64,000 bases of DNA from Bryobacter sp. (GCA_022843605.1 JALHNI010000004.1:1-64000); one strand, 5' to 3'; counted from the stretch's first letter, positions 38,687 to 47,035 are shown. Notes: a model not told the origin generated them from the letters alone. Translations and numbers: made by a program.

Positions 38687-38821
38687 ATGCAAACTTCGTT
38701 TGAGACGATTCCGGCCTTTGGCTGGTGCCTGGCGGGAACCGATAACCGGGACCATCCCGTACCGAAGCCCAAGAAAGTAGCGAAGAAGGCCGCCAAGAAA
38801 GCACCGGCTAAGAAGAAGTAA
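38687..38821 (+). CDS. 44-residue Lys/Ala-tailed peptide encoded between kinase and protease
   Basis: A short gene starting three bases after the kinase stop, with GGAG six bases before its ATG; spacing to the protease gene is 13 bases. The peptide has two halves: a folded-looking N-terminus (MQTSFETIPAFGWCLAGTDN, then RDHPVPKPKK) and a basic tail (KVAKKAAKKAPAKKK) like a histone H1 tail. No family is recognised. Tight placement, the strong ribosome site and translation to the natural stop argue for a real gene. Because it is co-encoded with a caspase-like protease and a kinase, it could be a protease substrate, a kinase target, an inhibitor, or a nucleic-acid-binding effector; the role is open. 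Confidence 0.7.
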   Translation: MQTSFETIPAFGWCLAGTDNRDHPVPKPKKVAKKAAKKAPAKKK

Positions 38822-38834
38822 GAGCCGGCCCAAG

Positions 38835-40268
38835 ATGGAAACATTTCTGCCGCTCGGCGTTTACGCCGACACAGGCACTCGTCTGCCCGCAATCGATGAG
38901 GAGACACTCGAGTCCTTTGCGGGCGAACCGGCGGAGACGGAAGTCTCGCGGGATCAGTTAGAGGCGAAACAGGGCTGGCACCTCGGCCTGGACGACGGCT
39001 TTGATCCGAAGGCGCTCTCCGAGTGCGGCTGGGCCGTGTTGTACGCTCCCGGTACGTCCGAGGAAGTGAAGAAGGCGTTGTCGCCCTTGATCGAGCACCG
39101 GCGGAAGCAGGTGAACAACGATCGACTGTTCAAAGTCTTCGAGGGTGTGGAGAGTTACGCACCCGGGGAGACGGCGGCAGCTTGGCTGGCCAAGGGGGGC
39201 AAGAACATCGAAATGCGCGACGTGAATCCGCGCAAGGGCGTGCCGTATTACGTGATGATTGTGGGCGGTCCGGCGGAAGTGCCGTTCGAGTTTCAGTATG
39301 GTCTCGATCTGTTCTGGGCAGTAGGACGATTGAGTTTTCCGACGGCGGCGGAGTATGGCCGGTATGCGGAGTCAGTCGTCGCCTACGAGACGGCGGCGCA
39401 GGTGCCGACTTCACGGCAGATGGCCGTGTTTGCGCCTCGCAATGGAGACGATGCGGCGATGGGCCTGTTTCACGAAAACGTGGTGTTGCCGATGCAGGCT
39501 TCGTCGGAGATTGCGCCGGCGTTTGGCGAGGAGCAGCGGTTCCGGCGCTTGGGCTTGACGGGAGAAGCGGCGACGAAAGAAGCACTGGAGAAGATCTGGC
39601 TGGGAAAAGTCGCGCAGGGGCCGCCAGCGGTTGTGTTTACGGGTTCGCACGGCATGGTGTTTTATGCAGGAGACGATCGGCAAGTTTCGCAACAGGGGGC
39701 CATCATTTGCGAAGAATGGCGCGGCGTCGACGCGCCGAAGGCGAGCCATTACTTCCCGGCCAGCGACCTGCCGGCAAACGCCCAAGTGCACGGTATGGTG
39801 CACTTCCTCTTCGACTGTTACGGGGCCGGATGGCCGCGCAACGATACATTCGCCCGCACGTCGAAGCGGCCACCGAAGATCGCGGAGGCGCCCACTGTCG
39901 CACGCCTGCCCCAGGCGTTGTTGGCGCATCGGAACGGCGGGGCGCTGGCGGTGTTGGGCCACGTGGACCGGGCGTGGTCGTCGTCCTATCGCTCGAAAGC
40001 GACCGGTTCTCAGATCGACGACTTCCGCTCGGTGATGAACCGCCTGATGGCTGGCCATTGTGTGGGCCATGCGACGGACCGGCTGAATCAGCGCTGGTCC
40101 ACGTTGTCGATCGATTTGGCGGAGCAGTTGCAACGCAAGGCGAATGAGTTACCAGTGGATGCCGAGGACCTGAAAGGCCGCTGGATCGCCCGCGACGATG
40201 CGCGCAACTACGTGGTGCTGGGCGATCCGGCGGTGCGCTTGCGCGTCCAGGATATGCCGGAGCTTTAG
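38835..40268 (+). CDS. Caspase-like cysteine protease (C25/gingipain-like)
   Basis: A 477-residue protein without a signal peptide. It fits the CD-clan caspase fold: catalytic His272 in FTGSHGM and Cys328 in FLFDCYGAG, with VMIVGGPAEVPFEFQ, AVFAPRNGDD and a final YVVLGDPAVRLR strand that resemble gingipain-type (C25) peptidases. The first 110 residues are a distinct N-terminal region. The absence of export signals separates it from the secreted gingipains and fits an intracellular effector protease. It ends with a 4-base overlap on the convergent pYEATS-like gene. Confidence 0.8.
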   Translation: METFLPLGVYADTGTRLPAIDEETLESFAGEPAETEVSRDQLEAKQGWHLGLDDGFDPKALSECGWAVLYAPGTSEEVKKALSPLIEHRRKQVNNDRLFKVFEGVESYAPGETAAAWLAKGGKNIEMRDVNPRKGVPYYVMIVGGPAEVPFEFQYGLDLFWAVGRLSFPTAAEYGRYAESVVAYETAAQVPTSRQMAVFAPRNGDDAAMGLFHENVVLPMQASSEIAPAFGEEQRFRRLGLTGEAATKEALEKIWLGKVAQGPPAVVFTGSHGMVFYAGDDRQVSQQGAIICEEWRGVDAPKASHYFPASDLPANAQVHGMVHFLFDCYGAGWPRNDTFARTSKRPPKIAEAPTVARLPQALLAHRNGGALAVLGHVDRAWSSSYRSKATGSQIDDFRSVMNRLMAGHCVGHATDRLNQRWSTLSIDLAEQLQRKANELPVDAEDLKGRWIARDDARNYVVLGDPAVRLRVQDMPEL

Positions 40269-40939
40269 CGGCGCCGGAAGAGTTCAGGAGCCGCGGGAAG
40301 CTCAGCCAGATTCAGCGCAAGGCGCGTGCCTTCCACGTCAGCGCTGGCCACAAAGGCTCCCCAGGCGATGCGATCCAGCGTGGCCAAGCCGGCGTTCGCT
40401 TCCACCTGCACGATAGGCTGCGCGAAGGTGGGATGCAGGTGAAAGGTCACGACAGTGCCATCCGGAAGCGGGCGTGCTCCAAGACTTGCGGCGACCGAGA
40501 GGTGGACGAGAAACAGCCCTTCCGCGCCCGGCAGGGGTTTCACTTCGGCGGAGAGGCGGCGGCCGGCGGCCTCGGCAGGTCCGGCGATGTCCGTGTTCTC
40601 CTCGCCGCCTTCGCGCGCCGGCATGGGGACGCCGTGGGAAACGAGGCCGGTGTCCGCCGCCGCGTTCGGGGCGCGGCCAACTCCGGTGACGAGAGCCGAG
40701 GCTGTGGCGGCGGCGATCTGCTTACTCTCCTCCACCTGCTTCTTCATCTCGCGCAAGCTGACTTCCATTCCGGCGACCTTCAGCGTCGATACATAGGGCG
40801 CAAGGAACGGGATCAGCCAAGGCAAGGCAGCAAGCAGCAGCAGCGAAATTCCGATGGCATCGATCTTGCCATAGAACTGATGAAACACCGCCAGCGCGGC
40901 AAAGAAAACTGTGATCGCAATCCCGGCAAGAGGCGGCAT
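40265..40939 (-). CDS. Membrane-anchored pYEATS-like protein
   Basis: A 224-residue protein. Two N-terminal membrane helices (about 5-23 and 29-49), a short coiled coil (about 55-80, GMEVSLREMKKQVEESKQI), a linker and a C-terminal beta-sandwich (about 137-213). The stretch VVTFHLHPTFAQPIVQV followed by AWGAFVASADV matches the prokaryotic YEATS (pYEATS) pattern known from conflict systems with STAND NTPases and proteases. The hairpin topology puts the YEATS part in the cytoplasm. GAGG five bases before the ATG supports the start. Its reading frame belongs to the minus-strand run behind the beta-lactamase-like gene (20-base gap) although its function is more likely tied to the convergent operon. 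Confidence 0.7.
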   Translation of the reverse strand: MPPLAGIAITVFFAALAVFHQFYGKIDAIGISLLLLAALPWLIPFLAPYVSTLKVAGMEVSLREMKKQVEESKQIAAATASALVTGVGRAPNAAADTGLVSHGVPMPAREGGEENTDIAGPAEAAGRRLSAEVKPLPGAEGLFLVHLSVAASLGARPLPDGTVVTFHLHPTFAQPIVQVEANAGLATLDRIAWGAFVASADVEGTRLALNLAELPAAPELFRRR

Positions 40940-40959
40940 AGAGGCCTCATTATAGCGGG

Positions 40960-41838
40960 CTAGCGCGTACCCAGATTGCCATAGCGATTGCCGTTGGCGA
41001 GGCGCTCGAAATGCGAAAACACCATCCGAGTTACCTCCTCCACCGGGTTCTCTTCCCCGGCGACGAACGAACTCATCACGCTCAGGACAAACGGACGGCC
41101 GGGCAGGTAAATGATGCCGCTCTCGCAGCGCACGCCGGTCACCTCTCCAGGCTTTGACGCGACGGCAATGGCGGGCGGAATCGCGCGGCGGAAGTTACTC
41201 TTCACCAGCCCCATGGTGTTGCGCATGTCCATCGACGCCGAGGGGTCCACCAGCCGTTGCCGGTAGATCATCTCCACGAGACGTGCCATCTCCTTCGGGG
41301 TGGAGACATTCTCTTCATTGCGATTCGCAGCGGCGGTATCGAGCATGATGCGGCGCAGGCGGGTGTTGACCAAGTCCAACTCATCCAGCAATCGATTGAT
41401 GCGGCCCATCCCGAGTTTCGCGATGCACCAGTTAGTGGCGGTGTTATCGCTCTCCTCGATCATGGCTTGGATGAGCTTGCCGATGGTGGTGGTGAGCGGG
41501 CCTTTCAACAGGCCTTTTTGTAACTCGCCGGAGCCGCCGACATATTCTCGCGGCTGCAGGGTTACGGAATCGCTCAAGCTGAATTCACCTGCCCGCTCCG
41601 CGCGGTACATCTCGGCCATGATGGGAATCTTGATGGAACTGGCCTGCGGGAAGACCGTATCGCCGTGGTAGGCGAAGGTCTGTCCGGTGGTGAGGTCAAT
41701 GACGGCGACACCAAGGACGCCATCGAGTTTGGCGTCGAACGAACGCAGGCGCGCCGCCAATTTTTGTTCGAGTAACTCGGGTGCCGTTTGGGCGAGTAAC
41801 GTGCAGGCGCTAAAGAGAGCTACGATCGGAAGCCGCAT
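40960..41838 (-). CDS. Beta-lactamase class A-like exported serine hydrolase
   Basis: A 292-residue protein with a signal peptide (MRLPIVALFSACTLLAQ). Class A features: SSIK (nucleophile Ser and Lys), SDN (EESDNTATN), and SKPGEVTGV where class A enzymes have KTG, so the Thr is replaced by Pro. A clear Glu166-type ExxLN motif is not seen (the region reads NRNEENVSTPKEM). It may be a weak beta-lactamase, a DD-peptidase-like enzyme or another serine hydrolase of the beta-lactamase2 family. The ATG at 41838 is chosen over the TTG just before it. It follows the hybrid kinase by 9 bases. Confidence 0.78.
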   Translation of the reverse strand: MRLPIVALFSACTLLAQTAPELLEQKLAARLRSFDAKLDGVLGVAVIDLTTGQTFAYHGDTVFPQASSIKIPIMAEMYRAERAGEFSLSDSVTLQPREYVGGSGELQKGLLKGPLTTTIGKLIQAMIEESDNTATNWCIAKLGMGRINRLLDELDLVNTRLRRIMLDTAAANRNEENVSTPKEMARLVEMIYRQRLVDPSASMDMRNTMGLVKSNFRRAIPPAIAVASKPGEVTGVRCESGIIYLPGRPFVLSVMSSFVAGEENPVEEVTRMVFSHFERLANGNRYGNLGTR

Positions 41839-41847
41839 CAACCAAGG

Positions 41848-43890
41848 TTAGCGCGAAGGTACGGGCTTGCGTTTCGGAACGTGGTGATGACGGTTGAGCC
41901 GCTCGATTTCGTTGTTGAGCGCGAGCAGGCTGTCCTGAGCAAGGTCAATGTCGCCGCGTTTGGCGGCCTCTTCGATGCTCTTGGCCGAGTCCACGACGGA
42001 GAGTGCCGCGATCCGGTCTGCGGCGCTGCGCAGGCGGTAGGCCTCGCGGCTCAGCGTGATGTAGTCGCGGTGATTGGCGGCGGCGTTCAGCTTCTCCATG
42101 CGCTCGGGAGCGAGTTGCAGGAAGAGAGCAATCATGGTGCTGACCAGTTCGGGGTCATGATCCATCTCACGCTCGGCTTTTTTCCGGTCGAGTAGCTGCG
42201 GATCTTCGCTGGGGACGGTGGCGTCTTCGAGTAAATCCACTTCGGGCTCATGATTGAGGAAGCGCTCAATGGTCTGCACCAGGGCGACCGGCTGCACAGG
42301 CTTCGAAACATAGCCGTTCATTCCAGCGTCGATGCAACGCTCTTTGTCGCCGCTCATCGCGTGGGCGGTCATGGCGATGATGGGAAGATCGGCCCAGACG
42401 GAATTGGCCCGGATCTTCTTCGTGGTTTCGAGACCATCCATGACTGGCATCTGGACGTCCATCAGGATCAGGTCAAAGCGGTTGTTTTCGGCGCGCGTCT
42501 TCTCGAGAATGTCGAGGGCCACAAGGCCGTTCGACGCCACCTCGATCTGATAGCCGCGCTTATAGAGGGTCGTTACGACGACTTTCTGATTGACCAGGTT
42601 ATCCTCGACAACCAGGATGCGGCGGCGCGTGCGGTTGGCGGAGGTAGCCCAATCGCCCGATTGCGCCGGCTCTCCGGGCGCAGGTTCCCGCGCCGGATTG
42701 GCGCGTTCGAGCACCATCGTCACATAGAACGTGCTGCCGATTCCGACTTCGCTTTCGAGCCAGATCTTGCCCCGGAACATTTCGGCGAGTTTGCGAGTGA
42801 TCGTCAGTCCGAGTCCGGTGCCGCCGTAGCGGCGATTGATGGAGCCGTCAGCCTGAGTGAACTTCTCGAAGATCTCGTTCAGCTTGTCGGTGGGGATGCC
42901 GATGCCGGTGTCCTTGACGATGAACTTCAGTTCGGTGAGGTTGGGGGACGCATCGACGGAGCGGGCTTCGAGGGAAACTTCGACGCAGCCCTTCTCGGTA
43001 AACTTGATGGCGTTGCTGATGAGGTTGGCCAGCACCTGGCGTAAGCGAACGGGATCGCCAATGATTTGGGCGGGCACCGAATCCGCGATGAGCGTGATCA
43101 TCTGCAGACCTTTTTGGCGCGCGCGAACCTGTTGCGAACGGACGCAGTCTTCAACGACGAAGCGCAGATCGAAAGGAATCCGCTCCAGGGTGAGCTTGCC
43201 GGCTTCAATCTTCGAGAGGTCGAGAATGTCGTTGAGGAGTGCCAGCAGCGAGTGGGCGCAGCGCTGGGCGGTTTCCAGTTCGTCGCGCTGCTCGGGGCTG
43301 AGACCGGAATCCAGGACGAGGTCGATCATGCCGATGATGCCGTTCATCGGAGTCCGCAGTTCATGCGACATGTTGGCCAGAAATTCGCTCTTGGTCGCAC
43401 TCGCCTGCACGGCATCTTCCATGGCCGATTCCAGCGCCACGGTACGCTGCTTGATGCGCGCTTCCAGTTCGTCCTGGTGGGCGCGGATTTCGGTCTTCGA
43501 TTCCTTCAGCGTCTCGATCATCTCGTTGAAGCAGTGGCCGACGAACTCAATTTCGTCATCGGTCTTGTAGACCTGGATCGGCTCCAACTGTCCCTGCTGC
43601 ACTTTCAGGATGCCCTCGCGAAGCGACCGCAGCGGCCTGACGAGAAGCCGAATGGTGAAGCGGCCAATCGCGCCCGCAACGATCACGACGATGATGAAGA
43701 CCATAATGGCCTTCGTCGAGTCGAAGTTCTCCTGCCGCAAGTCGTAAGCCATGAGCGTCGCAACCACCCAGAAGACGAGCAGAGCGGAGAAGATGGCGAA
43801 CTTGGAAGCGAGTGAGCCACCCGGCAGCCGGGGGCGCTTTCCCGCAGCGGCGAGCGATGCCTCCGGGTTCGAGGTCAAGATGAGACGCAT
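41848..43890 (-). CDS. Hybrid sensor histidine kinase with receiver and a degenerate Hpt domain
   Basis: A 680-residue membrane kinase. Two membrane segments (about 30-48 and 61-80), HAMP-like linker, coiled coil, HisKA with His176 ([10 protein letters not shown]), HATPase ([30 protein letters not shown]), receiver (about 424-540, Asp478 in [23 protein letters not shown]) and a C-terminal Hpt-like helical bundle (about 575-665). The usual Hpt phospho-site reads AHxLKGxAxNIG; here it reads [12 protein letters not shown], so the phospho-His is Tyr618. The open frame runs to 44064 but overlaps pyrD; the ATG at 43890 is preferred. A 35-base inverted repeat lies between this start and pyrD. Confidence 0.88.
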   Translation of the reverse strand: MRLILTSNPEASLAAAGKRPRLPGGSLASKFAIFSALLVFWVVATLMAYDLRQENFDSTKAIMVFIIVVIVAGAIGRFTIRLLVRPLRSLREGILKVQQGQLEPIQVYKTDDEIEFVGHCFNEMIETLKESKTEIRAHQDELEARIKQRTVALESAMEDAVQASATKSEFLANMSHELRTPMNGIIGMIDLVLDSGLSPEQRDELETAQRCAHSLLALLNDILDLSKIEAGKLTLERIPFDLRFVVEDCVRSQQVRARQKGLQMITLIADSVPAQIIGDPVRLRQVLANLISNAIKFTEKGCVEVSLEARSVDASPNLTELKFIVKDTGIGIPTDKLNEIFEKFTQADGSINRRYGGTGLGLTITRKLAEMFRGKIWLESEVGIGSTFYVTMVLERANPAREPAPGEPAQSGDWATSANRTRRRILVVEDNLVNQKVVVTTLYKRGYQIEVASNGLVALDILEKTRAENNRFDLILMDVQMPVMDGLETTKKIRANSVWADLPIIAMTAHAMSGDKERCIDAGMNGYVSKPVQPVALVQTIERFLNHEPEVDLLEDATVPSEDPQLLDRKKAEREMDHDPELVSTMIALFLQLAPERMEKLNAAANHRDYITLSREAYRLRSAADRIAALSVVDSAKSIEEAAKRGDIDLAQDSLLALNNEIERLNRHHHVPKRKPVPSR

Positions 43891-43905
43891 ACAGGGGTTA
43901 ATTCG

Positions 43906-43940
43906 GGTGTCCACCCCGAAGCCCCTATGAGGGGGACACC
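43906..43940. promoter_or_regulatory. Inverted repeat between hybrid kinase and pyrD
   Basis: GGTGTCC (43906-43912) and GGACACC (43934-43940) are perfect reverse complements; inside, CCCC and GGGG can extend the pairing. It lies 16 bases upstream of the kinase ATG in the divergent kinase/pyrD region. It may be an operator or a leader hairpin of the kinase mRNA. A CCTTAGG word at its right edge also occurs in the palindrome at 14325. Confidence 0.4.
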
Positions 43941-43997
43941 TTAGGACTCCCTTAAAAAGGTGTGTAGGGCGGACCATAGACCGCAGGGTCCTGGGCC

Positions 43998-44945
43998 TTG
44001 CTAGACTTGCCAGAAGAAACTCGCTTGTCCACCCGCCTTTCAGTTGAGCTCTGCGGCATCCCACTGCGCAATCCCGTCATCGCCGCGTCGGGCACGTTCG
44101 CCTACGGCATCGAACTCGCCAGCATCGTAGACCTGAATGCCCTGGGGGCCATTGTCGTCAAGGGTTTAAGCCGAGAGCCGATGAATGGCAACAAGCCACC
44201 ACGGTTGTGGGAGACCGAGAGCGGCATGATGAATTCCATCGGACTCCAGAACATCGGGGTGCGGGCTTTCGTGGCCGATAAGCTGCCGGCCCTGCGCCAA
44301 TACCGGACGCCGATTTTTGCGAATGTCTTCGGCAATGCGCTGGAGGACTACGAAGAGGTGGTGCGCGTCCTGGAGGATGCCGAGGGACTGGCCGGCTATG
44401 AGCTCAACGTCTCCTGCCCCAATACGAAACATGGCGGTGTCTTTTTCTCCAACGATCCGGTGCTGCTGGGCGGCGTGGTGAGCGCGGTCCGGCGAATTGC
44501 CAAGCGGCCGCTGCTGGTGAAAATGTCGCCCAACGTCAGCGCGATTGCTCCGCTGGCCAAGGTAGCGGAGGAAAGCGGCGCTAACGCCATCAGCCTGGTG
44601 AATACGTTTATCTCGCTGGCCATCGACGCGCGCACCCGCCGTCCCCGCATTGGCAACAACTTCGGCGGCCTCTCCGGACCCGCCATCAAACCGATCGCCC
44701 TGCGGATGGTGCACGAAGTCTATCGTGCGGTGAAAGTTCCGGTGGTGGGGCTGGGCGGGATCGCCAACGGAATGGATGCGGCGGAGTTCATGATCGCCGG
44801 CGCGACGGCGGTGGAGGTGGGCACGGCCAGCTTCTGGGACCCCACGTCGCCCGTCCGCATTGCCAAGGAACTCGAAGATTTCTTGATCGAAGAGCGGGTG
44901 AGCCGCGTGACGGAACTCACCGGTTCGCTGCAGTTAAACAGTTGA
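43998..44945 (+). CDS. pyrD: Dihydroorotate dehydrogenase, class 1B catalytic subunit
   Basis: A protein of up to 315 residues that oxidises dihydroorotate to orotate in pyrimidine synthesis. Motifs: [14 protein letters not shown] (N-terminal strand of the FMN barrel), [14 protein letters not shown] with the catalytic Cys of class 1 enzymes, [37 protein letters not shown] and [23 protein letters not shown]. No ATG precedes the conserved part; TTG codons at 43998, 44007 and 44025 are possible starts, the last giving a more typical N-terminus ([10 protein letters not shown]). Class 1B enzymes need PyrK, not seen here. It is followed by ridA with a 9-base gap. Confidence 0.93.
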   Translation: MLDLPEETRLSTRLSVELCGIPLRNPVIAASGTFAYGIELASIVDLNALGAIVVKGLSREPMNGNKPPRLWETESGMMNSIGLQNIGVRAFVADKLPALRQYRTPIFANVFGNALEDYEEVVRVLEDAEGLAGYELNVSCPNTKHGGVFFSNDPVLLGGVVSAVRRIAKRPLLVKMSPNVSAIAPLAKVAEESGANAISLVNTFISLAIDARTRRPRIGNNFGGLSGPAIKPIALRMVHEVYRAVKVPVVGLGGIANGMDAAEFMIAGATAVEVGTASFWDPTSPVRIAKELEDFLIEERVSRVTELTGSLQLNS

Positions 44946-44954
44946 GGAAACCCC

Positions 44955-45347
44955 ATGAAACACAAAGTAGCCACGCAACATGCCCCCGCGGCCATCGGCC
45001 CTTATTCGCAAGCCATCGTCCACAAAGGCATTGCGTATTTGAGCGGGCAGATTCCGCTGGATCCCAACTCCGGCACCATCGTTGAAGGCGACATCGTCGC
45101 CCAGACGGAACGGGTTTTGCAGAATCTTCAAGCGGTACTGATCGCGTGCGGCTCATCGATGGAGAAGGTCCTCAAGACGACGGTGTTCCTGAGCGATATG
45201 GCGGACTTCCCCAAGGTGAACGAAGTCTACGGACGGTACCTGGGCGAAAGCCTGCCGGCGCGATCCACGGTGCAGGCCGCCGGATTGCCGCGTGGGGTGA
45301 TGGTCGAAATCGACTGCATCGCGATTGCGCCGGAACTCACGGACTAG
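44955..45347 (+). CDS. ridA: RidA family enamine/imine deaminase
   Basis: A 130-residue protein of normal RidA length. Conserved residues are visible: GPYSQAI near the N-terminus, YLSGQIPLDP, the active-site Arg in LPARSTVQ and the Glu in VEIDCIAI. It hydrolyses reactive 2-aminoacrylate and related imines from PLP enzymes. It follows pyrD closely and overlaps the convergent vapC stop by four bases. A degenerate second copy of its last 160 bases occurs at 46084-46245. Confidence 0.95.
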   Translation: MKHKVATQHAPAAIGPYSQAIVHKGIAYLSGQIPLDPNSGTIVEGDIVAQTERVLQNLQAVLIACGSSMEKVLKTTVFLSDMADFPKVNEVYGRYLGESLPARSTVQAAGLPRGVMVEIDCIAIAPELTD

Positions 45348-45739
45348 GCAATCAGCCAGCAGACGTCTGGGAGCCACGCCGCCAGCGACTGGTCCAGAGT
45401 CGCTAACTTTACGCCACGAGCGCGGGCAAGCGCAGCCAGATAAGCATCCGTCACCTGCCGGTGACCGCGAAGACCTTGATCGGGAACTTGCGTGTAGGGT
45501 AGCCCTTCGGCCCAAAACCGATGTGCCGCCTGTGCTTCGAGCGTCCGGAGGATGGCTTTCGCTCGTTGGACGCCCGCGACGCCGTCGAGTCGAGCATGAA
45601 ACCTGACAAGCGCACCTTGCGTGACGGGGCATGTAGCAAACTCACGCGAATCGGCTTTCCACCAATTCATCGCCCGATCGTGCAGAATATGTTCGCGAAC
45701 GGTAAGCGCAATCAGAACGTTCGGATCGAGCAATACCAA
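45344..45739 (-). CDS. VapC-type PIN-domain ribonuclease toxin
   Basis: A 131-residue PIN domain protein of a type II toxin-antitoxin pair. The first catalytic Asp is in LLDPNVLIAL, the region CPVTQGALVRF has Gln where many PIN proteins have Glu (as in other members of this subgroup), and the later Asp residues are in VTDAYLAALA and LATLDQSLA. The start appears to be a TTG at 45739, five bases after the antitoxin stop. VapC enzymes cut tRNA or rRNA. The cassette stands between ridA and a fragment of ridA. Confidence 0.85.
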   Translation of the reverse strand: MVLLDPNVLIALTVREHILHDRAMNWWKADSREFATCPVTQGALVRFHARLDGVAGVQRAKAILRTLEAQAAHRFWAEGLPYTQVPDQGLRGHRQVTDAYLAALARARGVKLATLDQSLAAWLPDVCWLIA

Positions 45740-45744
45740 AGCGG

Positions 45745-45975
45745 CTACTCGCTCTCATCCAATATCGCGCGCACGTCTTCGCTAGTCACCCGGCGGCCAA
45801 TGCTGACGACAGGCAGACCATTCTCCAGAGTGATGTCCGGCAGTACCGCATGAGGAGCGTGCGCGTAGTCGATGATGATTTTGCTGATCGTACGGCCGAG
45901 GCCCAGGTTCTGCTCGTGAGCGATAGATTTGGCCAAGGCGTAGGCTTCATCGGACAGGTCCAGCGTCGTTCGCAC
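45745..45975 (-). CDS. VapB-type antitoxin
   Basis: A 76-residue protein starting at a GTG (45975). The N-terminus RTTLDLSDEAYALAKSIAHE is a ribbon-helix-helix/VapB DNA-binding region and the C-terminal half (VLPDITLENGLPVVSIGRR) should wrap the toxin. It is immediately upstream of vapC. A perfect inverted repeat at 45986-46003, just before its start, is a likely autoregulatory operator. Confidence 0.85.
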   Translation of the reverse strand: MRTTLDLSDEAYALAKSIAHEQNLGLGRTISKIIIDYAHAPHAVLPDITLENGLPVVSIGRRVTSEDVRAILDESE

Positions 45976-45985
45976 ATTGATGACT

Positions 45986-46003
45986 TTAGCACAATGATGC
46001 TAA
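45986..46003. promoter_or_regulatory. Palindromic operator candidate of the vapBC unit
   Basis: TTAGCA-CAATGA-TGCTAA: two perfect 6-base half-sites separated by six bases, located 10 bases upstream of the vapB GTG. Ribbon-helix-helix antitoxins bind such repeats over their own promoter. Regulator identity is inferred from position. Confidence 0.55.
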
Positions 46004-46083
46004 GCTGCCGACTGCGCTACAAAGGGTCCAGTGGCCTGGTCCCAACAGCAGCACTGACCCGCGAGGCAGCTTGGCCTCATCCG

Positions 46084-46245
46084 GACGACGGTGTTCCTGA
46101 GCGATATGGCGGACTTTCCCAAGGTGAACGAAGTCTACAGATGGTACTTGGGACGAAAGCCTGCCCGCACGGGTCCACCGTACAGGCCGCCGGATTGCCG
46201 CGCGGGGTGGTGGTCGAAATCGACTGAATCGCGATTGCGCCGGAA
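46084..46245 (+). pseudogene. Decayed partial copy of the ridA 3' end
   Basis: This stretch matches ridA from 45176 to 45335 almost base for base (GACGACGGTGTTCCTGAGCG opens both). It carries two single-base insertions that shift the frame and TGA where the intact gene has TGC (Cys). It lacks the first 220 bases of ridA and cannot make a RidA protein. With the real ridA it brackets the vapBC cassette as a direct repeat about 910 bases apart. Confidence 0.9.
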
Positions 46246-46265
46246 AACGGAAGCGCAGAGGTGAG

Positions 46266-46898
46266 CTACTGGCGAATATCCTGAAGGACTTCCCTTAGGT
46301 CCCAGCCGCGGCGATAGATGCGCCCGCCGGACGCGGTGGCTAACTCCTCGAGTAACTGGGCCGTCAATACGGGATAGAGCGGACGGGGTCGAACGATGAC
46401 GCCGGGCGGAGTTACCGGTTGACTGGCGTTGCGATCGATGACGGCAACATACAGCCGCGCATTGGTCGACTTCAGCACGGAACGCAACGAAGCCTGCCGC
46501 GTCCGCAGGCCCGGATCATCGCTACCGAAGACAACCAAGATGGCGCGTCGATGATCGGACACGCCCTGGCGATCGAGTTCTGCACAAGCTTTCTCGATTC
46601 CCGTCGCCAGATCAACGGTCCACGGGCCGCTCACGTCGGTCCCGCCCAGGGCGACGCCAAACCGCGTTCCGGCCTCACGCAGGGCGGATCGTAACGCGTC
46701 CCGATCGGCGGTGAGTCCTTGTAACATGCGCACTCGCTCGCCGAGCATGCCGACGACGCCCGCACGATCTTCTTTTTGCAGCGGCTTTGGATTCAATAAG
46801 CCGAGTGCCTGTTCCATATTGCGCGATGTTTCGATGCCAACCATCAAGTCAATGGGCGTTTGCGCAAGCGTCAGCAGAAGACAGAGTGTGGGCGTCAT
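46266..46898 (-). CDS. VWFA-related exported protein
   Basis: A 210-residue protein; the ATG at 46898 opens the short signal MTPTLCLLLTLAQTPID, and the upstream frame to 47024 is left out because it overlaps the divergent barrel gene's leader. The body is a von Willebrand A-like fold of the kind common in Acidobacteria (IDLMVGIETSRNMEQ, RAGVVGMLGERVRML, RRAILVVFGSDDPGL, ARLYVAVIDRNAS, LATASGGRIYRRG). The metal-site DxSxS reads ETSRN, so the first Asp is missing and metal binding may be lost. Function unknown. Confidence 0.72.
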   Translation of the reverse strand: MTPTLCLLLTLAQTPIDLMVGIETSRNMEQALGLLNPKPLQKEDRAGVVGMLGERVRMLQGLTADRDALRSALREAGTRFGVALGGTDVSGPWTVDLATGIEKACAELDRQGVSDHRRAILVVFGSDDPGLRTRQASLRSVLKSTNARLYVAVIDRNASQPVTPPGVIVRPRPLYPVLTAQLLEELATASGGRIYRRGWDLREVLQDIRQ

Positions 46899-47035
46899 CG
46901 CTGCTTCAGTTCTATCATGTCCGGTTGGTGTATCGCCGGCGCCCACCTGAAGCAAGGAGCGCCCTCTCGATTTACGATTACTCAAGCGCTCTATCGGGTT
47001 GAGTAATTGGTGATCGAGGTGCAAAGAAGGTGCGC

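Noticed and set aside
31110-46245. Genomic island or prophage borders around the effector cluster and vapBC
   Set aside because: No integrase, transposase, tRNA or paired attachment repeats were seen, and base composition looks like the neighbours.
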